Positions 22,574-31,475 of a stretch of DNA of 41,584 bases are shown here, in pieces; position 1 is the stretch's first letter, and the number at the start of each line of letters is the position of its first letter. Both the position numbers and the translations under genes were made by a program. The notes under the pieces were generated by a model that saw only the letters and a list, made by a program, of their open reading frames with translations, was not told the DNA's origin and did not search any database. The stretch is from contig OMXQ01000010.1 of assembly GCA_900315065.1 (NCBI GenBank), forward strand, positions 1-41,584. The letters run 5' to 3'. The stretch comes from an uncultured Erysipelotrichaceae bacterium. GTDB lineage: Bacteria; Bacillota_I; Bacilli_A; Erysipelotrichales; Erysipelotrichaceae.

Positions 22574-24523
22574 TCAGTCCTTGGACCATTCTTCATAAGC
22601 CTTCTTGTATTCTTCGGCTGTGATCGGATCGTCCTGGATGATTCTGTTCTTGTATCTTACAGACAGATAGCCGCCCTGGAACGGAACTTCTCTGGAAATT
22701 CTCCAGTTAACTGAACGTGTCCGTGTCTGTACAGGAATGTAAATAGCACTATCGAGGATGAATGCTTCAGCCTTAGCGAATGCCTTGTAACGAGCGTCCA
22801 GATCATCTGTGATAGCATCAGCTTCATCATAGAGCTTCTGGAAGTCAGCCAGACCGGATGCTTCAATAGCAGCCTTGTTTGCATCGTCGCCGTCAGCGAG
22901 GAATTCGAGGCCCATATTCTGACGAAGGATATCGCCGTCAACTGGGGAGAAGATGTGCAGATATGTCTTAGGATCGATGTAGTCATAGCCCCAGCCAGTG
23001 GATGTGGAGATATCCCAGTCGGAATCTTCAGGACCATTGGATGTGTAAGAAGACTTTTCATAGTCATCTTCAGAAACTGGATGTGTATCAATAACGATTG
23101 CACCGCCTGTGGAATCTTCAATAGACTTCTTCAGGGAAGCACCCATAGCTACAGAATTCGGGTTGCCGTCTTCAACAAGAAGATCGAGCTTGACAGGCCA
23201 TGTGACATCAGTCAGTTCTGCCTTTGCCTTTTCAATATAAGAAGCAGATGTCTTTGGATCATAGAATGGATCCTGGCCTTCAGACAGATCAGCACCTAAG
23301 GAAGAAGCTTCTTCAACGAGCTTGCCGTATTCTGTACCGTCAGATGTCTTGACGAAGTTCCAAGGTGTTTCAATGTTACGCAGAGCATTTGCAGCGATGG
23401 ACTTGTCAACTGCTGTTTCCATGTAAGCTGTACGATCCAGACCATACTTCATGGCAAGACGGAAGTTCTTGTTAAGCAATGCCTTGCGTGCATCAGCTCT
23501 GGACTTGTCATCTGTCTTGTCGGATGTTGTGAACTTATCATATGTGATACGGTTCAGGTTGAAGTTGATACCGAATGTGTACTGGTCCTGCAGACCTGTG
23601 TAAGCATTGTCCTTATACTTGTTCAGATATTCTTCGAAGTTATCGGAAGTTGTCAGCAGGACAGCCATGTAGAATGGGTTTTCAGACTGTTCGAAACCCT
23701 TGACTGTAAAAGAAGGATCGGAACCATCATCATAAACCAGGTTTACATTGTTGATGTAAACATGCTCAGCATCCCAGTAAGCTTCGTTCTTTCTGAGCTT
23801 TTCTTCAGACTTGGAAACGAAGGAATCGAGAATGTAAGCACCATTGTAAAGAATTGTATCAGGCTTTGTAGGCTGACCGAACTTACATGTGTTCTTATCC
23901 GGCTTGCCCAGCTTGCAGCCGTCGCCCTGGGACTCGAGGAAGTCACGGTTAACAGGATAGAAGATTGTGTAAGCTGTTAATGTATCAAAGTATGTAGCAG
24001 GATGAGTCAGAGTGTACTTGACTGTGTGGTCATCGACTGCTTCTACCCCGACAGTGGAGAAGTCCTTAGTCTTACCATCAACATAATCCTGCAGACCCTT
24101 GATATGCATTGCTGCCAGAGACAATGTAGCAGAGTCAAAATCTGCAGCGTGCTGAAGACCAGCAACGAAGTCATCAGCGACAACCTTAGCGTACTCTTCA
24201 CCAGTGTTTGTTACCCAGGTAGCACCATCTCTCAGATGGAATGTCCATTCTGTGGAATCGTCATTGTGTTCCCACTTTTCTGCCAGATCGCCGACGTAGT
24301 TGTTCTTAGCGTCAACTTCGACCAGACCATCAACAAGGTTCTGGTTAACCTCGTGGTCAGATGCATTCTGTGTGATCAGATAGTCAGTTGTCTTGACATC
24401 TGATGTGAACACATAATACAGGTCGTTTGATTTCTTTGCTCCACTGGCAGATCCGCCCTTTGCACCGCTGGAGCAGCCAGCAGCGAGCAGGAGTGCTAAA
24501 GAAGCACATAAAATCTTCTTCAT
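22574..24523 (-). CDS. amiA: Oligopeptide-binding lipoprotein, AmiA/OppA
   Basis: A 649-aa solute-binding protein of family 5, anchored outside the membrane. The signal peptide has a lipobox L-A-A-G-C with the acylated Cys at residue 17, then a Gly/Ser-rich linker. Family features are seen: NLVDGLVEVDAKNNYVGDLA, WTFHLRDGATWV, and FRLAMKYGLDRTAY. The length fits streptococcal AmiA (~659 aa). It delivers peptides to AmiC/AmiD. It is the first gene of the operon, with GGGAGG before the start and a near-consensus promoter upstream. Confidence 0.95.
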   Translation of the reverse strand: MKKILCASLALLLAAGCSSGAKGGSASGAKKSNDLYYVFTSDVKTTDYLITQNASDHEVNQNLVDGLVEVDAKNNYVGDLAEKWEHNDDSTEWTFHLRDGATWVTNTGEEYAKVVADDFVAGLQHAADFDSATLSLAAMHIKGLQDYVDGKTKDFSTVGVEAVDDHTVKYTLTHPATYFDTLTAYTIFYPVNRDFLESQGDGCKLGKPDKNTCKFGQPTKPDTILYNGAYILDSFVSKSEEKLRKNEAYWDAEHVYINNVNLVYDDGSDPSFTVKGFEQSENPFYMAVLLTTSDNFEEYLNKYKDNAYTGLQDQYTFGINFNLNRITYDKFTTSDKTDDKSRADARKALLNKNFRLAMKYGLDRTAYMETAVDKSIAANALRNIETPWNFVKTSDGTEYGKLVEEASSLGADLSEGQDPFYDPKTSASYIEKAKAELTDVTWPVKLDLLVEDGNPNSVAMGASLKKSIEDSTGGAIVIDTHPVSEDDYEKSSYTSNGPEDSDWDISTSTGWGYDYIDPKTYLHIFSPVDGDILRQNMGLEFLADGDDANKAAIEASGLADFQKLYDEADAITDDLDARYKAFAKAEAFILDSAIYIPVQTRTRSVNWRISREVPFQGGYLSVRYKNRIIQDDPITAEEYKKAYEEWSKD

Positions 24524-24571
24524 ATTTATTCTTTCCTCCCGTATTCAGGTTTTTTCCTGAACTATGCTTTA

Positions 24572-24600
24572 ATGTTATGGACTTTCACAAAGTGTGTCAA
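24572..24600 (-). promoter_or_regulatory. amiA promoter
   Basis: Minus strand: TTGACA (24600-24595), exact 17-nt spacer, TAACAT (24577-24572). A small TTCAGG/CCTGAA hairpin lies in the leader. Confidence 0.85.
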
Positions 24601-24737
24601 TTCAATTCATAAACGCGAATGTAATTTTTGCTGTAAATCCTTCAGGAAAATGTAAAATTTTCATCTGCTGTTGTACATATCAACAAAACGATAAGATTGT
24701 CGTAATTTATGATTTATCCCTCATTGCATTCTGATCA

Positions 24738-24746
24738 TGTTATAAT
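24738..24746 (+). promoter_or_regulatory. Extended -10 promoter of tRNA-Ser
   Basis: TG-T-TATAAT ends 10 nt before the tRNA 5' end; no convincing -35 box at the right distance. Confidence 0.7.
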
Positions 24747-24756
24747 CATTCCTGCT

Positions 24757-24845
24757 GGAGACGTACCCAAGAGGCTGAAGGGACCGGTTTCGAAAACCGG
24801 CAGGCGTGCAAGCGTGCGAGGGTTCGAACCCCTCCGTCTCCGCCA
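24757..24845 (+). tRNA. tRNA-Ser, anticodon CGA
   Basis: An 89-nt class II tRNA. The acceptor stem is GGAGACG/CGTCTCC with discriminator G and an encoded CCA. The anticodon arm is CCGGT-TTCGAAA-ACCGG, giving anticodon CGA (reads UCG). A long variable arm with GCGTGC/GCGTGC characters and the T-loop GGTTCGAACCC confirm a serine tRNA. A transcription terminator follows at once. Confidence 0.96.
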
Positions 24846-24857
24846 TTTTGCTGAATG

Positions 24858-24880
24858 CTCTGCTTTTGCAGAGTTTTTTT
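24858..24880 (+). terminator. tRNA-Ser terminator
   Basis: CTCTGC-TTTT-GCAGAG followed by seven T, 12 nt after the CCA end. Confidence 0.92.
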
Positions 24881-24893
24881 ATTTTTCCAAAAG

Positions 24894-24929
24894 AAAAAAG
24901 CTGTTCTTCCTAATATATAGAAAAACAGC
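24894..24929 (-). terminator. feoB terminator
   Basis: Minus strand: GCTGTTTTTC and GAAGAACAGC pair across a 10-nt loop and are followed by six T. It is convergent with the tRNA terminator. Confidence 0.82.
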
Positions 24930-24939
24930 AGATAAAACT

Positions 24940-27279
24940 TCAGACAAACAGCAGAATAATATGATAGGCAATCAGCGCACAGATCCAGGCAATGCCGCAC
25001 TGGAAGAGAACCGTACTCAATGCCCATTTTGCGCCAAGTTCCTTGCGGATGGCAGAAATAGCACCAACGCATGGTGTATACAGAAGACAGAAGACCAGTA
25101 AAGAGAAGGCACCAGCCTGGGTAATGACACCGGTAATTGCCTGAGTGGATCCAAACAGAACACTGATGGTTGAAACAACAGATTCCTTGGCCATGAAGCC
25201 GGAAATCAATGCGGTAGATATTCTCCAGTCCGCAAAACCGAGCGGTCTGAACAATGGGGTCAAGGCACCTGCTGCCATTGCAAGAATACTTTCTGAAGAA
25301 TCTGCAACCATATTCAAAGACAGATCGAAAGTTTCCAGGAACCAGATAATAATCGTTGCAATGAAGATGACAGAGAAAGCTCTCTGCAGGAAGTCCTTTG
25401 CCTTATCCCACATCAGCATTAATACGGATTTAGCGGACGGCATTCTGTAATTCGGCAATTCCATGACAAACGGAACTGCTTCCCCTTCAAAGGCAAACTT
25501 CTTGGATACCATGGCAACGAGAATTGCCATCACAATCCCGATCACGTACATGCCTACCATGACAAGTCCAGCCTGGTGAGGGAAGAATGCATTTGCCAGG
25601 AAACCATAAATCGGCAGCTTTGCACTGCAGCTCATAAACGGCGTCAGTAAGATGGTCATTTTTCTATCACGATCGGACGGCAATGTTCGGGAAGCCATAA
25701 CGCCTGGTACTGTACAGCCGAAACCTACCAGCATCGGCACAATACTTCTGCCGGAAAGACCGATTTTTCTTAACAGCTTGTCCATGACGAAGGCAACTCT
25801 TGCCATATAGCCGCTGTCTTCCAGAATGGACAAAAAGAAGAAGAGAATGACAATTAACGGAACAAAACTGATGACCGTACCGATGCCGTTGAAGATGCCG
25901 TCCCGTAAAAAGGAAATGACTACTTCGCTGACATGCATGTTTTCCAATGCGGCAACTGTAACTGCCGAAAGATGATCAATCCATACCTGAAGAAGATCCT
26001 GCAGGAAGGAACCGATGACATTGAAGGTCAGCCAGAAGACCAGAGCCATAATGCCGATAAAAGCAGGAATGGCAGTATATTTTCCCGTCAGGAACTTATC
26101 GATCTTTTCCGATCTTTCCTGTTCTTTGGAAGCGTGCGGTCTGACGACAGTTCCTGCGCAGAGCTTGTCGATAAAGCTGTAACGCATATCCGCAATGGCA
26201 GCAGCTCTGTCCATGCCTCTTTCTTCTTCCATCTGAACAATGATATGTTCCAGCATTTCCTTTTCGTTCTGTTCCAGCGCCAGAGCTTTGATGATTCTTT
26301 CGTCTCCTTCAATGACTTTGGTAGCCGCAAAGCGGATTGGAATGCCTGCCCTTTCGGCATGGTCGGAAATCAGATCCATAATGCCGTGCAGACAGCGATG
26401 AACGGCACCATTGTGATCATTTTCATCACAGAAGTCATGACGTTTCGGCTTTTCCTGATACCTTGCCACATGGATTGCATGTTTGATCAATTCATCTACG
26501 CCCTCATTCTTTGCAGCAGAAATAGCAATAACCGGAAGCCCCAGTTCTTCTTCCATTTCATTGATTCTGACACTGCCGCCGTTGTTATACATCTCGTCCA
26601 TCATATTCAGGGCCAGAACCATCGGCTTGTCCAGTTCCATTAACTGCATGGTCAGATACAGGTTTCTTTCAATATTTGTCGCATCCACAATATTGATGAT
26701 GGCATCCGGCTTTTCTTCCAGAATAAACTGCCGCGAAACAATTTCTTCACTTGTATATGGTGACAGGGAATAAATACCAGGCAGATCTGTTACCTTTGTA
26801 TTCTTTTCTCCCCGGATCGGTCCGCTTTTCTGATCAACCGTAACTCCCGGGAAGTTGCCGACATGCTGGTTGGCACCAGTCAGCTGGTTGAACAAAGTTG
26901 TCTTGCCGCAGTTCTGATTGCCGGCAAGGGCAAATGTCAATACATGATCTTCCGGCAGCGGGTGCTCCGTTTTCTTATCATGAAACCTGCCGCCTTCACC
27001 AAGTCCCGGGTGCGGTACTTCTCTGGCTGGTACAACTTGTTTCTTCACTTTCTTTTTCACTGGTTCGACCGTGATTTTTTCACAATCCGCAAGCCGCATG
27101 GTCAGCAGATACCCGTGCAGAAGAATCTCTACCGGGTCGCCCATCGGTGCATATTTTTCAAAAGTTACTTCCGTAGATGGAATCAGGCCCATGTCCAGAA
27201 AGTGCTGGCGCAAGGCGCCGGAACCTCCTACTTCCGTGACAATGCCGGTCTGTCCGATTTTCAGCTCACTTAATTTCAT
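24940..27279 (-). CDS. feoB: Ferrous iron transporter, FeoA-FeoB fusion
   Basis: A 779-aa protein. Residues 1-75 are a complete FeoA SH3-like domain (KLSELKIGQTGIV, LDMGLIPSTEV, LLTMRLADCEKI). A basic linker of about 35 residues follows. The FeoB G domain carries G1 GNQNCGKT (~120-127), the G2 Thr in PGVTV, G3 DLPG, G4 NMMD, then a helical switch domain and a membrane domain with two Gly-rich gates (VGFGCTVPGVMASR, and CVGAISAIRKE near the end). It imports Fe2+ powered or gated by GTP. Fusion of FeoA replaces the usual separate small gene. The start at 27279 is chosen because it begins the FeoA fold; an AAAGGAA site precedes it. The longer frame to 27318 is unlikely. Confidence 0.95.
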   Translation of the reverse strand: MKLSELKIGQTGIVTEVGGSGALRQHFLDMGLIPSTEVTFEKYAPMGDPVEILLHGYLLTMRLADCEKITVEPVKKKVKKQVVPAREVPHPGLGEGGRFHDKKTEHPLPEDHVLTFALAGNQNCGKTTLFNQLTGANQHVGNFPGVTVDQKSGPIRGEKNTKVTDLPGIYSLSPYTSEEIVSRQFILEEKPDAIINIVDATNIERNLYLTMQLMELDKPMVLALNMMDEMYNNGGSVRINEMEEELGLPVIAISAAKNEGVDELIKHAIHVARYQEKPKRHDFCDENDHNGAVHRCLHGIMDLISDHAERAGIPIRFAATKVIEGDERIIKALALEQNEKEMLEHIIVQMEEERGMDRAAAIADMRYSFIDKLCAGTVVRPHASKEQERSEKIDKFLTGKYTAIPAFIGIMALVFWLTFNVIGSFLQDLLQVWIDHLSAVTVAALENMHVSEVVISFLRDGIFNGIGTVISFVPLIVILFFFLSILEDSGYMARVAFVMDKLLRKIGLSGRSIVPMLVGFGCTVPGVMASRTLPSDRDRKMTILLTPFMSCSAKLPIYGFLANAFFPHQAGLVMVGMYVIGIVMAILVAMVSKKFAFEGEAVPFVMELPNYRMPSAKSVLMLMWDKAKDFLQRAFSVIFIATIIIWFLETFDLSLNMVADSSESILAMAAGALTPLFRPLGFADWRISTALISGFMAKESVVSTISVLFGSTQAITGVITQAGAFSLLVFCLLYTPCVGAISAIRKELGAKWALSTVLFQCGIAWICALIAYHIILLFV

Positions 27280-27296
27280 ACCTGTTTCCTTTTTTC

Positions 27297-27337
27297 TAAC
27301 ATTGTTATTATATAGCATAGTTAGTTATATACAACAA
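27297..27337 (-). promoter_or_regulatory. feoB promoter with a small palindrome
   Basis: Minus strand: TTGTTG (27337-27332), then TATATA at 17-nt or TATAAT at 19-nt spacing. An 11-bp palindrome TAACA-A-TGTTA (27307-27297) lies at the start of the leader and may be an operator. I cannot match it to a Fur or DtxR consensus. Confidence 0.45.
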
Positions 27338-27363
27338 ACTTGCATGACAGGATGCCTTCAAAT

Positions 27364-27392
27364 GAAAAAAAGGACAAGCTTCTGCTCATCCT
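27364..27392 (-). terminator. Terminator of the ABC-F gene
   Basis: GGATGAGC-AGAA-GCTTGTCC (two wobble pairs) followed by seven T on the minus strand; the hairpin overlaps the stop codon. Confidence 0.8.
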
Positions 27393-29266
27393 TCTACTTC
27401 TTCACTCAGTTCTTCCCATCTTTCATACAGATGGGCAAGTTCATTATGAATATCATCAATGTCCTGATCCAGCAGATTCATTTTCTGGTAGTCCTGATAA
27501 TATTCCGGTTCAAACCGAAGCTGACGCATGTCTTCCAGCTCCTGTTCTTTCTTTGTGATCTTCTCTTCCAGTTTTCTGAGTTCTCTCTTTTTCGCTTCCG
27601 GAGAAACCTGACGTCTGGTATCTGTCTTCGGGACTTCCTTCTTTTCTGCTTCCTTTTCACTGGCCATGACCATGGAAGCTCTGGCAGTTTCATTTTCTTC
27701 GTATTCATCCCATGTCTTATCAATATACTCAGCGGTGCCGTTTTCAAACTTCAGCAGGCCGGTAGCTAACTGCTTGATAAAGTAACGATCATGGGAAACA
27801 AAGAGAATGGTGCCGGTAAAGCCGCGCAGGGAATCTTCCAATGCTTCCTTGCCGGGGATATCAAGATGATTGGTCGGTTCATCGAGAATCAGTAAATTAT
27901 TATGCTTCAATAATAATTTGGCAAGCGAAAGTCTGACCTTCTCACCACCGGATAAAACATCAACGGTCTTGAATACATCATCTGCACTGAACAGAAACTG
28001 GCCGAGAATAGAACGCACTTCCGTCTGGTTCATATCCGGATTTTCATCCCATAGTTCATCAAGAACTGTCTTGCCGGAAGAAAACTGAGCCAGCTGCTGG
28101 TCAAAATATCCTTTTTCAATCTGATGGCCGAAAAGATAAGAACCTCCCATCGGCTCAACAATACCCATCAATGTTTTAACGAAAGTTGACTTGCCGGTAC
28201 CGTTAGGACCAATAATGGCAATTCTGTCTCCTCTGCGCATCTTCATGGACACATCTGCAAGAACATGATCATAGCCGATTTTCAGATGCTCCGTTTCCAA
28301 TACCTGTTCACCGCCTTTGATAGCCGGTGTGAAACGGGCATGGAAAGTCTTTGTATCAGCCTGATCAACCGTAAGTTTTTCCATTCTGTCCAGGTATTTG
28401 ATCTTGCTTTGGGCAAAAGCTGCCTTGTTGGTCTTGTAGCGGAATTTTTCAATCAGAGCCTGCAGTCTTTCAATATCTTTCTGCTGGCGGTTATAGGCTG
28501 CCTGCTGTCTTTCCAGGTCATTCTGCTTCTGAACCGTAAAGGAAGAATAGTTGCCGCTGTAGCGCTTCATCTTGCCGAATTCCATGTCATAAACAACATC
28601 GACCGTATGATCCAGGAACATCCGGTCATGAGAGACGATCACAACTGCCTTGGGATAGTTTTTCACATAACCTTCCAGCCATTCAATCGCATCAATGTCA
28701 AGATGATTGGTCGGTTCATCCAGCAATAAAATATCCGGCTTTGAAAGCAGCAGCTTGACAAAGGCAATTCTGGTTTTCTGACCGCCGGAGAATTCACCGA
28801 TTTTTTTCTGCAGCTGTTCCAGAGGAAAACCGAAACGGGAGAAAACTGTCTTCATTTCCGATTCCCAATTGTAGCCGTTCATAGCTTCAAACTTTTCCTG
28901 CAAAGCAGCATATTGATTCATGACCTTTTCCGAATAATCTGATGCCATGGCTTCTTCCAGCTGGTTGAGCTTTTTCTGCATTTCGAAAAGAGGCTGATAA
29001 ATGGTCATCAGTTCCTGCTCGACCGTCCAGTCATCGTGTTCCAGTACCTTCTGGGCCAGATAGCCGATTTCGGTATCCTTCTGTCTGGATACATTGGCAG
29101 AATCAAATTCTTCTTCACCGCACATGCAGCGCAGGAAAGTAGTCTTGCCGCATCCGTTCCGGCCGACGATTGCAATCTTTTCCGTTCCTTTGATTTCAAA
29201 TGTCAGATCCTGGAATACCGTCTCGGCTCCATAGGATTTACTCGCCTTTGAAATAGAATACAGCAT
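27386..29266 (-). CDS. ABC-F family ATPase (ribosome-associated, YdiF/Uup-like)
   Basis: A 626-aa soluble protein with two ABC domains and no membrane segment. Domain 1: Walker A GRNGCGKTT, signature FSGGQKTRIAFVKLL, Walker B LLLDEPTNHLD. The inter-domain linker (LERQQAAYNRQQKDIERLQA) is the P-site tRNA interaction motif. Domain 2: GPNGTGKST, LSGGEKVRLSLAKLL, LLILDEPTNHLD. A C-terminal coiled coil (from about residue 545) follows. ABC-F proteins act on the ribosome to relieve stalling; some give antibiotic resistance, but this form looks like a housekeeping type. The start at 29266 has GGAG 8 nt upstream. It begins just 24 nt after the asnS terminator T-run. Confidence 0.9.
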   Translation of the reverse strand: MLYSISKASKSYGAETVFQDLTFEIKGTEKIAIVGRNGCGKTTFLRCMCGEEEFDSANVSRQKDTEIGYLAQKVLEHDDWTVEQELMTIYQPLFEMQKKLNQLEEAMASDYSEKVMNQYAALQEKFEAMNGYNWESEMKTVFSRFGFPLEQLQKKIGEFSGGQKTRIAFVKLLLSKPDILLLDEPTNHLDIDAIEWLEGYVKNYPKAVVIVSHDRMFLDHTVDVVYDMEFGKMKRYSGNYSSFTVQKQNDLERQQAAYNRQQKDIERLQALIEKFRYKTNKAAFAQSKIKYLDRMEKLTVDQADTKTFHARFTPAIKGGEQVLETEHLKIGYDHVLADVSMKMRRGDRIAIIGPNGTGKSTFVKTLMGIVEPMGGSYLFGHQIEKGYFDQQLAQFSSGKTVLDELWDENPDMNQTEVRSILGQFLFSADDVFKTVDVLSGGEKVRLSLAKLLLKHNNLLILDEPTNHLDIPGKEALEDSLRGFTGTILFVSHDRYFIKQLATGLLKFENGTAEYIDKTWDEYEENETARASMVMASEKEAEKKEVPKTDTRRQVSPEAKKRELRKLEEKITKKEQELEDMRQLRFEPEYYQDYQKMNLLDQDIDDIHNELAHLYERWEELSEEVEG

Positions 29267-29289
29267 GTTCATCTCTCCTTTCTGCATAT

Positions 29290-29329
29290 AAAAAAACAGA
29301 ATGCGCTATGTAAGAGTAGCGCATTTCTG
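29290..29329 (-). terminator. asnS terminator
   Basis: CAGAAATGCGCTA and TAGCGCATTCTG form a long, nearly perfect stem with an 8-nt loop, followed by seven T on the minus strand. Confidence 0.92.
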
Positions 29330-29345
29330 TTGTGATTTCAAATTT

Positions 29346-30746
29346 TCAGAACTGCAGATTTCTTGGTGTTCTTGCGAAAGGAATGACATCACGGATGTTT
29401 TCCATGCCGGTAACATACATGATCAGTCTTTCGAAACCGACGCCAAAGCCTGCGTGTGTGCAGCCGCCGTATCTGCGCAGATCCAGATACCACTGATAGT
29501 GTTCCTTTGTCATGCCCAGTTCATCCATTCTCTTTTCAAGAAGATCAAGTCTTTCTTCTCTCTGAGAACCGCCGACCAGTTCGCCGACACCCGGTACCAG
29601 ACAGTCAACTGCAGCTACGGTCTTGCCGTCATCGTTCTGTCTCATATAGAAGGCCTTGATGTCCTTCGGATAGTCTGTTAAGAACAGAGGGCCCTTGGCA
29701 ATGTTCTCACACAGATAACGTTCGTGTTCTGTGTTAAGATCCATACCCCATTCGATGTTGCAATTATCAAACTTATGACCATCAGCGACAGCCTTCTTCA
29801 GATATTCAATGCCTTCTGTATAGGTCATACGGCGGAATTCACTGTTTCTGACGTGATCCAGTCTTTCCTTCAGGGTTGTATCGATACGTTCATTGAAGAA
29901 CTTCATCTCTTCCGGACATGTATCATAGACATAGTTGATGCAGAACTTGACCATGTCCTCAATGACAGCCATATCATAATCCAGATCTGCGAATGCCATT
30001 TCCGGCTCTACCATCCAGAATTCTGCCAGGTGGTTTGTCGTATTGGAATTTTCAGCACGGAAAGTAGGACCGAATGTATAGACATCACGGAATGCCATTG
30101 CATATGCTTCCGCCTGCAGCTGACCAGATACAGTCAATGTAGCGTGCTTGCCGAAGAAATCCTGGTCATACCTGCCGTCCGAACGGGTTGTGACGGTAAA
30201 TGTTTCACCAGCACCTTCTGCATCATTGGAAGTGATCAGCGGGGTGTTGACATAAACAAAGCCTTGTTCCTGGAAGAAAGTATGGATAGCCATAGCCAGC
30301 GCACTTCTGACTCTGAAGACTGCTGAGAAAGTATTTGTACGCGGACGCAGATGGCCGATTTCACGCAGATATTCGAAAGAATGTCTCTTCTTCTGCAGCG
30401 GATATGTAGAATCGCAGGCACCTTCCAGTTCAATCACAGTAGCCTGGATTTCAAAAGGCTGCTTGTTTTCCGGCGTACGTACAAACTTGCCGATGACGCT
30501 GATGGCAGTTCCGGTTCCATACTTGCATGCTTCTGCGTAATTCGGCAATGTGTCAGCACTATAAACAATCTGTGCATTCAGGAAATAAGTACCGTCATTC
30601 AATGCCGCAAAGGACACGTTCTTGCCGGCTCTGTTGGTTCTGATCCAGCCCTGCAGCTGTACATATTCCAGCTGGTCTTTTTCCAATTCACTTCCATCCT
30701 GAACCAGTTCATATAGTTCCCGGACGCTCATCATTTCTGTTGACAT
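29346..30746 (-). CDS. asnS: Asparaginyl-tRNA synthetase
   Basis: A 466-aa class II synthetase charging tRNA-Asn. The N-terminal OB anticodon-binding domain ([20 protein letters not shown]) is followed by the catalytic domain with motif 1-type sequence, motif 2 ([20 protein letters not shown]) and motif 3 ([13 protein letters not shown]). The Asn-specific run [10 protein letters not shown] separates it from AspRS. It starts 23 bp after rex, so it is probably in a rex-asnS operon, and ends at a strong terminator. Confidence 0.97.
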   Translation of the reverse strand: MSTEMMSVRELYELVQDGSELEKDQLEYVQLQGWIRTNRAGKNVSFAALNDGTYFLNAQIVYSADTLPNYAEACKYGTGTAISVIGKFVRTPENKQPFEIQATVIELEGACDSTYPLQKKRHSFEYLREIGHLRPRTNTFSAVFRVRSALAMAIHTFFQEQGFVYVNTPLITSNDAEGAGETFTVTTRSDGRYDQDFFGKHATLTVSGQLQAEAYAMAFRDVYTFGPTFRAENSNTTNHLAEFWMVEPEMAFADLDYDMAVIEDMVKFCINYVYDTCPEEMKFFNERIDTTLKERLDHVRNSEFRRMTYTEGIEYLKKAVADGHKFDNCNIEWGMDLNTEHERYLCENIAKGPLFLTDYPKDIKAFYMRQNDDGKTVAAVDCLVPGVGELVGGSQREERLDLLEKRMDELGMTKEHYQWYLDLRRYGGCTHAGFGVGFERLIMYVTGMENIRDVIPFARTPRNLQF

Positions 30747-30769
30747 AATTCTATTCTCCTGATTAATAG

Positions 30770-31396
30770 TTACTTCTTCATTGCATTTGTCTCAAAGACA
30801 AGTTCCTGAATTGAGGAAACGACATCCACTGAACGGACATAGACTCCCTGCGGAACACTGAAATGTTCCAAAGAGAAGGAAACAAAGCCGCGGATGCCTT
30901 CTTTTACAAGCAGATCGACAGTTTCCTGTACGTTCTGGTTAATGCAGAGGATCGCAATTCTGCATCCCTGCGGCATCTTTTCATGAAGATCATGGATATC
31001 GTATACCGGTACTCCGGCTCCTTTTACATTTTCCGGCTTCAGATCAAAAGCACAGACAATTTCACCAACCACATGATTCCAGTGATTGTAGTTCAGAATG
31101 GCTTTGCCCAGGTTGCCGGCACCGACCAGAATAATCTTTTCATCAAAGCTGACGCCCAGCTGATCAGAGAAAATCTGAATCAGAGAATCAACATTATAGC
31201 CGTATCCCTGTTTACCAAGATTGCCGAGAAAAGAGAAATCACGGCGGATTGTCGTGGACTCAATGCCTACGTAATCAGCCAGCTGTCTTGACATGATTCT
31301 GTCAACGCCGTCTGCTTTTAATTTACGTAAAGCCTTCAGATAGACAGGATATCTCTGAAGCGTTGCGCGCGGTACTTTTTTTTCATTACTTTCCAT
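30770..31396 (-). CDS. rex: Redox-sensing transcriptional repressor Rex
   Basis: A 208-aa DNA-binding protein sensing NADH/NAD+. The N-terminal winged helix shows [26 protein letters not shown] and [11 protein letters not shown] (recognition helix). The C-terminal Rossmann domain has [10 protein letters not shown] and ends in a domain-swap helix. Rex represses fermentation and anaerobic respiration genes when NADH is low. The start at 31396 has a GGTGAT site; the longer frame has no site. TTGTGA repeats over its promoter suggest self-regulation, and a Rex-like site precedes nrfA about 6 kb away. Confidence 0.95.
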   Translation of the reverse strand: MESNEKKVPRATLQRYPVYLKALRKLKADGVDRIMSRQLADYVGIESTTIRRDFSFLGNLGKQGYGYNVDSLIQIFSDQLGVSFDEKIILVGAGNLGKAILNYNHWNHVVGEIVCAFDLKPENVKGAGVPVYDIHDLHEKMPQGCRIAILCINQNVQETVDLLVKEGIRGFVSFSLEHFSVPQGVYVRSVDVVSSIQELVFETNAMKK

Positions 31397-31412
31397 ATTT
31401 ATCACCGTAACA

Positions 31413-31464
31413 ATATTACCACGCAAGCCTTACTTTGTGAAAAAATTTGTGAATTTTTACGCAA
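31413..31464 (-). promoter_or_regulatory. rex promoter with probable Rex operators
   Basis: Minus strand: TTCACA (31441-31436), 17-nt spacer, TAATAT (31418-31413). On the plus strand TTGTGA occurs at 31435-31440 and 31447-31452, and TTGTGAA-N4-TACGCAA (31447-31464) matches the Rex consensus TTGTNAA-N4-TTNACAA with two mismatches in the right half. The -35 box is inside the first half-site. Confidence 0.6.
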
Positions 31465-31475
31465 CTTTGAAAATC

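Noticed and set aside
24688-24703. Interrupted palindrome ACGATAAGATTGTCGT between amiA and tRNA-Ser
   Set aside because: Only 12 of 16 positions are symmetric, and it lies beyond both promoters. It could be chance in AT-rich DNA.
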